NCBI GenBank assembly: GCA_047967505.1
Contig: CM106538.1
DNA from: Dipteris shenzhenensis
Taxonomy: Eukaryota > Polypodiophyta > Polypodiopsida > Gleicheniales
DNA: 64,000 bases
Direction: 5' to 3' (one strand)
In this document: positions 35,368-45,797 of the stretch, one piece after another
How positions within the stretch are numbered: position 1 is the stretch's first letter
Layout of the letters: each line of letters opens with the position of its first letter
The notes under the pieces: model-generated
The model's input: the letters and a program-made list of their open reading frames with translations, nothing else
Told to the model about the DNA's origin: nothing
Databases searched by the model: none
Translations under genes and position numbers: made by a program

Positions 35368-35392
35368 AGTCCAAAAATTTTGAATAGTGTGT

Positions 35393-35825
35393 TTCTCATC
35401 ACATCTCCACAAACCCTTGGCAATGGTGAAAAGATACTAATGGGGTGAAAGGATACGAGAAGGATGCAAAGACTTAATTTTGATTTCATGGCTAGATAGA
35501 AAAAAAAATAACATACTTTTTCTTTATTCAAAATCTTATTTTTGATTGCATGGCTAGATAGAGCAGAAAAATTCCATTAAAAAAAAAAAAAAAACAAGTC
35601 ATCAATTCGAGCTACGATTTGAGAGTTATGACCATTTTTTTACCATCATTACACCTCCATGGAGCCTTTCATTGGAGAAAGGGTCTTATAAGGATGAAAA
35701 ATATTATCTTGACTACTGATTAGATGGAGCACAAAAATTACATGACTTTTTCTTTGTATAGCTCAGTAATCTGAACTAAGGTTTGAGAGTTATGACCCAT
35801 TTTTTACATTCATCACATCTTTATG
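35393..35825. repeat. Degenerate tandem repeat that was the transposon target
   Basis: Units contain GGCTAGATAGAGCA, a T-rich stretch, then GAGCTACGATTTGAGAGTTATGACC (35610 and 35776 versions). The left half of a further unit sits at 18960-19000 on the other side of the transposon. Confidence 0.65.
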
Positions 35826-37061
35826 GACCCTTTCTCTCTTTTCCTCTCTTTCTAACTCTCTCTCTTTCCTCTTCCTTGCTCCCTCTTTTCCCTCTTTCCC
35901 TCCTCTGTTTTCCTCTCTTTTGTCTCCTCTCTTTCCTCTTCCTCGCTCTCTCTTTTCCCTATTTCCCTCCTCTCATTTCCTCTCTTTCCCTCCTCTTATT
36001 TCTCTTTCTCTCATACTCTTCTCTCTTTTCCTCCATTTCTCTCATATTCTGCTTTCTCTTCTCTCTTTTCCTCTCTATCTCACTCTCTCTCTTTCCTCTT
36101 CCTTGCTCTCTCTTTTCCCTCTTTCCCTCCTCTCTTGTCATGTCTTTCCCTTCTCTCTTATGTCACTGCTCTTATTTCTCTGTTTCTCTCCTACTCTTCT
36201 TTCTCTTCTCTCTTTTCCTCTCTTTCTCACTCTCTCTTTTCCATTCCTTGCTCTCTCTTTTTCCTCTTTCCCTCCTCTCTTTTCGTCTCTTTTCTGTCCT
36301 CTCTTATTTTTTCTTTTAAACTCTCTTTCTCTCCTCTCTTTCCCTCCTCTATTATTTCTCTCTTTATCTCCTACTCTTCTTTCTCTTCTCTCTTTTCCTC
36401 TCTTTCCTCTCCCTTGCTCTCTCCTTTCCCCCCTCTCTTTTCATGTCTTTTCTCTCCTCTCTTATTTCATCTTTTAAACTCTCTTTCTCTCCTCTCTTTT
36501 CCTCTGTTTCCCTCCTTAGTTATTTCCCTCCTCTTATTTGTCTCTTTCTCTCCTACTCTTCTTTCTCTTCTCTCTTTTCCTCTCTTTCTCACTTTCTCTT
36601 TCCTCTTCCTCGCTCTCTCTTTTCCCTCTTTCCCTCCTCTCTTTTTCTCTCTTTCTTTGCTCTCTTTTTCTCTCTTTCTCTCATCTCTTATCTCCCTCCT
36701 CTTATTTCTCTCTTTATTTCCTACTCTTCTTTCTCTTACTCTTTTCCTCTCTTTCTTTCTTCTCTTATTTCCCTGCTCTTCTTTCTCTCTTTCTCCTCTA
36801 CTCTTCTTTCTTTCCTCTCTTTTCATGTCTTTGTCGCTCTCTCTCTCCTCTTCCTCGCTCTTTAATTTTCCTCTTTCCCTCCTCTCTTTTTCTCTCCTCT
36901 CTTATTTTGTTTCTCTCCTCTCTTCTCCTTTCTTTCATGCTTTCTTTTCCTCTCTTCCTCTCTTTTTTCTCTCTTTGTCTCCTCTCTTTTCCTCTCTTTC
37001 TTTCTTTTATTTCCCTTCTCTTCTTTCTCTCTTTCTCTCCTACTCTTTTTTGTCTCCTCTC

Positions 37062-37113
<52 letters not shown>

Positions 37114-37700
37114 TCTCTTTCTCGCTCTCTTTCCTCTTCCTGACTCTGTCTTTTCCTTCTTTCCCTCCTCTCTTATTTTCTCTCTCTCCTCTCTTTCTTG
37201 CTCTCTCTTTCTTCTTCCTCGCTCTCTCTTTCTCTCTTTTTCCCTCTCTCTCTTTCTCTTCTCTCTTTTCCTCTCTTTCTCTCCTTTGTTCTCTCTTTTT
37301 CTCCTCTCTTTTCCTCTTTCTCGTTCTCTCTTTCCTCTTCCTCGCTATCTTTTTTCTCTCTTATTTTCTTTGTCTCCTCTCTTCCTACTCTTATTATCTC
37401 CTCTCTTTCTCTCTTTCTTTCCTCTTCCTCCCTCTTCTCTTCCTTTCATTCTTTCCTGTTTCTCCCTCTTTCTTTCCTTTCTTCCTCGCTCTCTCTTTTC
37501 CCTCTTTCCCTCCTCTCTTTTCCTCTATTTTCTCTCCTCATTTATTTTCTTTCTCTCCTCTCTTTTCCTCTCTTTCTCTCTTTTTTCATCTCTTTCTCTC
37601 CTCTCGTTTCCTCTCTTTCTTACTCTCTCTTTCCTCTTCCTCACTCTCTCTTTCCTCCCTCATGCTTTTCTTACTTTTTGCTTTTCTATCTTTTCGTGTT
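35826..37700. repeat. 1.9-kb polypyrimidine (CT-rich) tract
   Basis: The plus strand is almost entirely C and T (CTCTTTCTCTCC, CTCTCTTTTCCTC), including a pure (CT) run near 37070-37108. A 567-codon Ser/Leu/Phe frame is open only because stop codons require purines, so it is not a gene. Confidence 0.92.
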
Positions 37701-39535
37701 TCCATCTTTCCTCATTTTTTGTCTTTATGTGAACTTTCCATCTTTCCATCACGGACTTTCACAGCTAATAAAGTTATAAATCTTTCCTGGCACACTTTTG
37801 CCAGTAGTGGTCAATGGCATGAGACAATAATGAAATGAAGATTACAAGGGATGTGCCAGTGGAGCAGTGATGATATGGCAACTGGATATGCTTGCAGAGT
37901 GACTGTGTGCTTGTAGGAGATTGCCACGAGACAGGGCTGATGTGGACCTTTGACTTGGTCAAAGCTAAGGTGGCAGTGATGAGTCAGTTGCTATGATGAT
38001 GTGTCAGGGGTGATGTGGCATTGATAGCTGGTAGATGACATGGCATGCCACCATGGCAAATGATGTGGCAAGATAAGGTTGATGATAGGGATGTCCGTGA
38101 TGATGTGGTAGCAGCGGGATGTTGCTGACATGGTACTGGGGATAAGGCTGCCATGTGGCAAACATTTGACCACACCTTTGTGTGTGGTGACCCTAGTGAT
38201 AAGATGGAGGTGCTATGCCACATGTCAATAGGAGAACGGCCAGAATCTTTAGGATTCTGATATAATCTTAAAGATTCTATCATCTTCCACAGCAGATGTA
38301 TTCGGTTGTCTTTTGTGTCCTATTCGTTTGAAGCCCTGGAGCTTGGAGTCAAGGCATATGGCTATGGCGTTGCTTTGTGTATGGAGACGATTGCTTGAGG
38401 GTAGTCGTGAGATAGGGCTAGAGTGCAATCTATAGTTGGTTGAAGCATTGGAGGTAGCTAGTTTGAAGAAGCTTGGCGCTTGTCTTCAATTTGTGTTGGA
38501 GGCGCTGCCATTTGGAGGTCTAGAAGCTTTTCTGTGAAGCTGATGGCATCCTTTGTTGGAGCTCTAGAGCACTGCAAGCTTGATTTCTTAGTCAGCTAGC
38601 TCGTTTGATTACTTGAGATTTCGAGGTTATCTATGAGGCTTTCCTTAACTGCATTTGGAGATGCCGGCTCGTTGTGGATCAATGGCTAGAGATTGGATTG
38701 CAGGTGAAAGCTCATTGTAGGCATAGCTAGTCGCCTATGCTTGAATGGCATTGTAGATGCTTTAGACTCATTGTTGGCGAGTCACCCATGCATTTGGCTT
38801 CAGTCGTAGGAGACTGGACCACTAAAGCGCTAGCAGAGAGACGCGAATGTCTCCTACACATAGATGGAGGTCCCGTGTAGAAGGCACAACTGGTTGGAAA
38901 GAGACGGGCTATGTGAAAGAGATGGGCTACATGTGGATAACCTGAAAGAAGCAAGTGGAGCATGATTCAAGTCAATCAGTAGGCTCGTGATCTATGATAT
39001 CAAAATCAAAGGCTACCTGGAGAAGAACAAGATCAAGACACTCTGAAGGTCTCCGATTCGTGTCCGAGTGCTAGGACATGCTATGTAAAGGACGTTGGAG
39101 GATGCGAGGATGGCTCTTTGTGATCCAAAGGAGGTCTGTCACAAATCTCTCTTTGAAAGGCTCTCCCTATCTCTCTCAGAAAACAGATCTCGGGGTCTTC
39201 AAAAAACTCTCTCATAAGGTGGTGAATATGTCACAATCACTTAAAAGAAATGAACTCTCAACCCTCACAAGTGAAATCTTTCTCTCTTTCTCTTGAAGAA
39301 GAAGAACAGTAGATATCTCTCTCTCACAATATGAATAACCACTCAATCGCTCAAAGAACTCTCAAGAAAATGAATGGACAAAAATTCCTCTCAAATAGAT
39401 GGAATTTTTCTCTATCACTCAATAGAAACATTTCATCACCATAATGAAAGATCAATCACTCACTCTCAATCTCTCAATCAATCGATTGGTCTCTATCTCA
39501 CTCTCAAGGGTTGCAATGCCTCAGTGGAAGGCAAG
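37701..39535 (-). mobile_element. Interior fragment of LTR element A (minus strand)
   Basis: Non-coding sequence downstream, in element orientation, of the priming site at 39536. 37920-38160 is rich in GATGTGGCA/GACATGGCA phrases. No gag or pol could be read, and a second LTR was not found, so the element is truncated or non-autonomous. Confidence 0.45.
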
Positions 39536-39660
39536 GGAGCTTTGATACCATGCCAAAATATGAAGAGGGGAGAGGAGAAAAGTGGAGATGAGGAGAGAGG
39601 GCATAGCTAGAGAGCACACCACAAATGACTAACTGTACGCTAGATTTAGTTGAAAATGTA
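39536..39660 (-). mobile_element. LTR end and priming site of element A
   Basis: The reverse complement reads TGGTATCAAAGCTCC as priming site (39550-39536), directly preceded by a ~110-bp LTR end ending in TTTTGGCA. The same LTR end, in the other orientation, lies at 42372-42486. Confidence 0.6.
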
Positions 39661-42371
39661 GAACAGAGCATTTTTTTTTACGGTTGCGTAAAACACTTAT
39701 TGAAAAATGGACTTTATGGCAACTTTGACCATCCAAGGAATATCCGATAGGCATGATAATTAACACATGCCCCAAAATAGGTGGTATTGATGTGGGTGTA
39801 AAGTATCTTTTTGATCAGGTATATGTGTGTTCAGATAACACATCTGAGAGCGTATTTTCTTATGGGTGTGCATAACACTTTGTGAAAAGTAGGATTTATG
39901 GTGACTTCGACCATACAAAGTGTATTCGATGGGAAAAATACTTTACACACACCTTACCATAGGTGGTATTCATGCACATATTAAATATAGCACCCATTGG
40001 GTATGTGCACATTCAAACAACACACCCGAAGCATCTTTTCTTACGATTGTGCATAAGACTTGGTGAAAAACAAGTTTATGGCAACATTGACCTTACAAAG
40101 AATATCCAATGGGCAATATAATTTATATGTGCCTCAAAATAGGTGGGATTGATGCACATAAAAAGTATCATGTCCATCGGATATGATTTGGATGGTTGAA
40201 GTCACCATTAAACTCCCTTTTTCACCAAGTGTTGTGGAAACCCATCAAAAAACATGCTCTAAGGTGTGTTATTTGAATACGCACATGATTCCCATATAAA
40301 TTTAGGTGCATGCAAATTATCATGTCCATTGAATACGCTTTGGATGGTTAAAGTCACCATAAACCCCGTTTTTCACCAATTGTTAAGCAAAATCATCTAA
40401 AAACAAGCTCTAAGGTGTCTTGTTCACACACGCACATACCCAATGAGCATGATACTTTGAGTTCATGTTATTACCACCTATTTTAAGCTGCATTTACATT
40501 ATTGTGTCCATGGGATATGCTTTGGATGGTTGAAGTCACCACAAACCCCGTTTTTCACCAAGTGTTATGCACACCTCTCAAAAAATACTTTGAGGTGTCT
40601 TACTCGAGGGTGCACATACCCGATGGGAATGATAATTTGCACATGCATGAATACCACCTATATTGAGATGCGTGCCAAGTATCACTCCCATCGGATATAC
40701 TTTGGATGGTCGAAGTCACCACAAACCCTATTTTTCACCAAGTGTTATGCACACCCGTCCAAAAACACACTCTGAGGTGTGTTATTAAAATGTCCACCTA
40801 GAAGATGGGAATGATAATTTTTACACAAATCAATCCAACCTATCTTGAGTCATGTGCCTATTATCATGCACATCGTATATGCTTTGGATGGTTGAAGTCA
40901 CCATAAATCGCATTTTTCACACAATGTTATGACACCCATAAAAAAACATGCTCCGAGGTGTGTTATTCAAATGCACACATACCCAATGGGAATGAAAATT
41001 TTCACATGCATTAATATCACTTATTTTGAGGTGCTTTCAAGTATCATGCCCATCGAATATGCTTTGGATGGTCGAAGTCACCATAAACCCTGTTTTTCAC
41101 TAAGTGTTTTGCACAATGGACAAAAAACACATTCTGAGGTGTGTTATTCAAACATGCACATACCCTATGGGCATGATTCTTTGCATACACATGAATCCCA
41201 AATATGTTGATGTGATTTCAAAGTATTGTATCCATCAAATATGCTTTGGATGGTTGAAATTTCATAAATACCATTTTTCAGCGTGTTATGCATACCTCTT
41301 AAAAAACATGCTCTGAGGTGTATTATTTGAATGCGCACATACCCAATGGAAAAGATACTTTGCATACACATGGTTCCCACATAATTTAAGTTACATGCAA
41401 AGTATCATTCCCATAAGATATGCTTTGGATGGATGAAGTCCCCACAAACCCTCCTTTTTACCAAGTCTTATGCACAACCGTCAAAAAACACGCTATAAGG
41501 TGTGTTATTCAAACACACACATGTTTGTGTGTCAATTTTTCTGATATTAAGGTGCATGCTAAGTATCATGCCCATTGGATATGCTTTGGACGATTGAAGT
41601 TGCCATAAATCCCTTTTTAACTAAGTGTTTTGCACAACCATAAAAAAACACGCTTTGAGGTGTGTTATTTGAATGCGCACATACTCTGTTGGAAGGATGG
41701 ATACTTTGCATGTGAATAAATCCTACCTATATTGAGGTGCATGCAAAGTATCATGTTGATTGGATATGTTTTGGATGGTCGAAGTCGCCACGAACCCTGC
41801 TTTTCACCAAGTGTTATGCACACACTTGAAAAAACACGCTCCGAGCTGTGTTATTTGAATGCACACATACCTGATGGGAAGAATACTTTGCACACACTTG
41901 AATCCCAAAAATGTTGAGGCAAGTGCAAAGTATCATGCCCATCAGATATGCTATGGATGGTCGAAGTCACCACAAACCCCGTTTTTCACCAAGTGTTTAT
42001 ACATATTCATCTCATAAAATAGTATCTGAGGTGTGTTATTCAAACGCATACATATGTATGGGCATGAAACTTTTCATGTGCATGATTACCACCTAATATG
42101 AGGTGTATACAAAGTATTGTGACCATTAGATATGCTTTGGATGGTCGAAGTCGCTATATAAACCCCATTTTTCACCAAGTGTTATGCACAATATCAAGCA
42201 AAAAACATGCTCTGAAGTGTGTTATTCAAATATGAGGTGTGTTATTCAAATATGAACATAATCATGTTGAGAAACCATGCTCAACATAATGTGATCATAC
42301 CACTAACCCAATACAATGCTATAAAGGAAAGGGTTAGATGCCCTAACCCTAACCCTAAAAGGGTTTGTATA
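39661..42371. repeat. Diverged ~180-bp satellite, head-to-head array
   Basis: About 14 monomers are related to the 236-6330 satellite. The shared core on the minus strand is AAAGCATATCCGATGGGCAT. From 39661 to about 40150 the monomers run in plus orientation, and from there to 42260 in minus orientation, so the array has an inversion point near 40150. Single diverged monomers are used here, with no three-monomer order. Short CCCTAACCCTAACCC telomere-like sequence sits at 42340-42358. Confidence 0.85.
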
Positions 42372-42500
42372 TATTCTACATTTTCAATTAAATCTAGTGT
42401 ACAGTTAGTCATTTGTGGTGTGCTCTCTAGCTATGCCCTCTCTCCTAATCTCCACTCTTCTCCTCTTCCCTCTTCATATTTTGTCATGGTATTAAAGCAT
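42372..42500 (+). mobile_element. LTR end and priming site of element B
   Basis: TCTACATTTTCAATTAAATC to TTTTGTCA (42486) matches the element A LTR end as reverse complement. TGGTATTAAAGCATGG (42487) is a mutated initiator-Met priming site. Confidence 0.6.
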
Positions 42501-44040
42501 GGTTCTACCTTCCATTAAGGTGCCATCCTTGTGTGAGAGATCGAGAGATCGAGTGATTGAGTTTCCATTATTTCATTTTGTTGATGAAAGATATCCATTC
42601 TTCTGAGAGATATTTCAGTCCACCCATGAGAGATTGAGAGGTTTCCATTGAAAGAGAGAGTTCTTTTGAGCATTTTTCGTTGAGAAAAAGAGAGTGAGAA
42701 CTTCCCTTCAGTCTTCAAGAGCTTTCATCAATCAAAATGAGTGCTGACAGTCTGAATAGTTATGCCTTAAGGACCTTTGCTCTATAGCAACAAAAGACCT
42801 TCGCCATCAACAACCTTCAGCAACTCCTATAGCTAGCTCAAAAAGCTACTCCAACGAGCCCATACTATGAAGCCCAGCTACTCTTCCTTCGACTAGAGAC
42901 TCTAGGAGCTTAGACTAAGTGGCTCCTTTGATAGTACTCGAGTAGGTGCCTCCTAAGCTTCACCAAAAGCTCAGCCTCACAATGACTCCAACTACATGGG
43001 GATAAGCAGCATCAACGACCATAGTGAGATGATCTACTAGCTTCCACTAGGGTGACTTCTACATCCCAACCACATGAGCTGGCCTCCAACTCCATGACAA
43101 AAGCCTCTTTTAGCTCTGCCACAACAACAACAGCCAGCAATGACATCTAGCCACAAAGCAATGATATCGTGCAAACCAACTCGACTTAAAAGCTCCCTCA
43201 TCCCGAGTCGAATTAGAAGCTCCCTCATCCTATAAATCAACTCGACTTAGAAGCTCCCTCATCCTGGCGGCTAGCAATGACATCCAGCCACATGACGAAG
43301 CAACGATCTCTTGCAAACGGACTCGACTTGGAAGCTCCCTCATCCTAGCGACTCCTACAATAGCCGGCTGACTAGCAACACTTCCATCTGGTGCTCGATT
43401 CAAGGGCAGCTCCAGCCTCACATCTTCAACCACCTATGTGCCTCTAAGGCTCAACCCTCCTTTCCAGCAAACATAGCTCATCTCCAGTTGCTAGCCATCG
43501 AGTCATGCAGCTGATGATGATTACTGGCTTCTCCAACCATAGTTCATTCTCTATTCCTTGTTATAAAGCCAGCACAAGAGACTCCATTCTCAAAAGCAAC
43601 ACCTTTGAGCCTCTAAACTGAGCTCCAACATCAACTTCCCTACAAACAACAACACTCCAAGCATCGTACCATGGCCAACTAGCATCAATGGGTCTCCTTT
43701 GAAATGCATCATTGACTATTGATTTGGGAGCGAGCTGCTCTCGAATCACCAGCAAATCCATTGACCTTCAAGCTCAATGAGATTTGCAGTGCCTCATACC
43801 ACCGGCAAGCTCCAGCTCACGGGTCTCCATCAACCACCTCTGACACAGAGCGAGCATCTCATCATGGCACTCCTCCAATTCCCCTACTCCAAGCAAGGCA
43901 TGCAATGCAGTGAAGCCCACGGATCCTGCAACATAGACTAGCAATGAGCTATTAGCCACCGATGACATGTCCTCGCAAACGGCCTCTCTAGCATTACGCT
44001 CCAATGCTCAGCTCCCACAAACAAAGCGTCGAACAAGATG
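42501..44040 (+). mobile_element. Interior fragment of LTR element B
   Basis: Non-coding or too decayed to read. The first 200 bp (GAGAGATCGAGTGATTGAG, AAGAGAGAGTTC) resemble the start of element A's interior. AACTCGACTTAGAAGCTCCCTCATCC-like phrases recur at 43165-43350. Confidence 0.4.
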
Positions 44041-44790
44041 GAATGGTATAGCAAGGCAATGTTTCTCTTAATGCAATATTATTATGATATAATGTATGAG
44101 TAATGCCCTTGTTCTTTTAATGCAATGGTCTCACACTTAGTACATGGCAATATTATATTCAAGCTATTCCAATATAATGATGTTGTTTAGCAACCTGCAA
44201 TGTTGTTATTATAATGTAATGTAAATATAATTAATACAATGTCCTTGGAATACACATAGCATGACAAGCTATCATCTTCTAATGCTATGTGTAGTAGCAC
44301 TAGTAGTAGCACCAACCACTAGCAAAACAGCACTAACTATTAGCGGCATCCCTAACCACTAGTAGCAGCACCGAGCAACAACACCAACCACTAGGAGTAG
44401 CACTAACAATAGCACTAGAAGCAGCACCAACCACTAAGAGCTGCACTAACAACATCAACAGAAGTAGCACCAATCACTAGCCGTTGCACTAGCAGAAGCA
44501 CTATAGCAACTACACCAATCACTAGCAGCACTACAGTAGCACTAGCAGCACCAACCACTAGCAACAACACTATAGCAACTCCACCAACCACTACCAATAG
44601 CATTAATCACCACTAGGAGCAACATCACTAACCACTAGCAGCAACCAATCACTATATATATGTCCTTAAAAGATGGTAGCCATTTAGAGTATGAGAAAAG
44701 AACCATTATAAGAGGGATGTAGGCCAAAATTATAGCAACTCACACTACTGTAGCAATAAGGGACAATATGTTTATCAAATCAACTACTAT
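44041..44790. repeat. Spacer with CACCAACCACTAGCAG-type low-complexity repeat
   Basis: From 44290 to 44655 the phrase CACTAGCAGCACCAACCACT recurs in scrambled form about a dozen times. The preceding 250 bp is AT-rich spacer. The Val/Leu-rich minus-strand frame is an artefact. Confidence 0.7.
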
Positions 44791-44853
44791 TATATGATGT
44801 CAAGGATTATGTATATGTATATGTATATGTATATATATACATATATGTATATG

Positions 44854-44919
<66 letters not shown>

Positions 44920-45107
44920 AATGTATATATTTATATATATATGTATATGTATATATATATATATGTATATGTATATGTATATATATATGTATATGTATGT
45001 ATATATATATGTATATGTATATATATGTATATATGTATATATATGTATATATATATAGTATATGTACATATGTATACAAGATATATGTATATATAGAGAT
45101 ATACATG

Positions 45108-45155
<48 letters not shown>

Positions 45156-45160
45156 ATATG
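44791..45160. repeat. (AT)n / (ATGTAT)n microsatellite
   Basis: Compound TATATG/TA repeat including long pure (AT) runs at about 44862-44916 and 45118-45152. All Tyr/Ile frames here are artefacts. Confidence 0.95.
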
Positions 45161-45792
45161 TACATATATTCAATGTTATAAGGACATACATGAAAAGAAA
45201 GGAAAACATGTGTATACATGAAAAGCGTGGATGAAGCTTTCAATATTTATATCCATGGAATGGAAAGAAATATTTGAGATTGATTAACAAAGCCTTTTAA
45301 AAGACACATCAATACCCCTTTCAATTAGTCCTTACTATAAGGATCCAACATAATTTTATGCTTGACCCTACAATCACATATATGCATATATAATTCATAT
45401 GTAAAAATGTAAAAGTACATATGCAGATATACACATATCCATATATATATGTAATTGTAGGTTCAAGTATAACAACCTACCTCCACATCTCGGAGGTGGC
45501 ACAGTGTAAGATTTGGGTGGTATAGAAAGCACAAGAGGGTGCTTGTACTATCATATGAGTTCAAGTCATAGTACCCCCTATCTCTCTTGTATAATCTATG
45601 AGTTATTCACTCCTATAAAGCCAATAGAGTAGCGCAGTCAGAGATTCACCGCATTTATGTCTCTTTTCTATAGTCCACAAGGGGTATTCACTCTTACCAG
45701 GATAGTAGGATACTGTGGTCAGAGATTAATCCCATCCTTATCCGTTATAGTTAAATTTCATCTTCTTTTAAAATATCTTTTTCTTTGTCAAT
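45161..45792. other. Intergenic, no gene seen
   Basis: AT-rich spacer before the copia element. Two related ~90-bp phrases containing AGTCAGAGATTCA or GGTCAGAGATTAA lie at 45590-45740. Confidence 0.4.
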
Positions 45793-45797
45793 ATTTC

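Larger units (their letters stand above)
19001..35392. mobile_element. 16.4-kb DNA transposon with 25-bp terminal inverted repeats and two divergent genes
   Basis: The left end 19001-19025 starts ACACACTATTCAAAATTTT. The right end 35368-35392, read as reverse complement, matches it at 24 of 25 positions. Both are flanked by TTCTCA (18995-19000 and 35393-35398), a 6-bp target duplication with one-base ambiguity because the ends could also be read as AACACAC with TCTC. Subterminal hairpins GGTGTAT-AG-ATACACC lie inside both ends in opposite orientation (19351-19484; 34954-35120). The cargo is a DUF7869-type gene transcribed leftward, an unknown gene transcribed rightward, and a central palindromic block. 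Joining the flanks recreates a unit of the tandem repeat continuing at 35600. The ends recall CACTA elements, but the duplication length does not fit that superfamily (3 bp). Both genes are broken, so this copy is probably inactive on its own. Confidence 0.82.

Noticed and set aside
19001-35392. Assigning the large transposon to the CACTA superfamily
   Set aside because: The tip contains CACTA, but no 3-bp duplication flanks it, the inverted repeat extends outside CACTA to ACACACTA, and no TNP2-type transposase is present.
36135-37838. 567-codon open frame rich in Ser, Leu and Phe
   Set aside because: It lies in a polypyrimidine tract, where stop codons cannot occur because each contains purines. 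All frames on that strand give similar low-complexity products.
44794-45243. Tyr/Ile open frames on both strands
   Set aside because: Pure AT and ATGTAT microsatellite.
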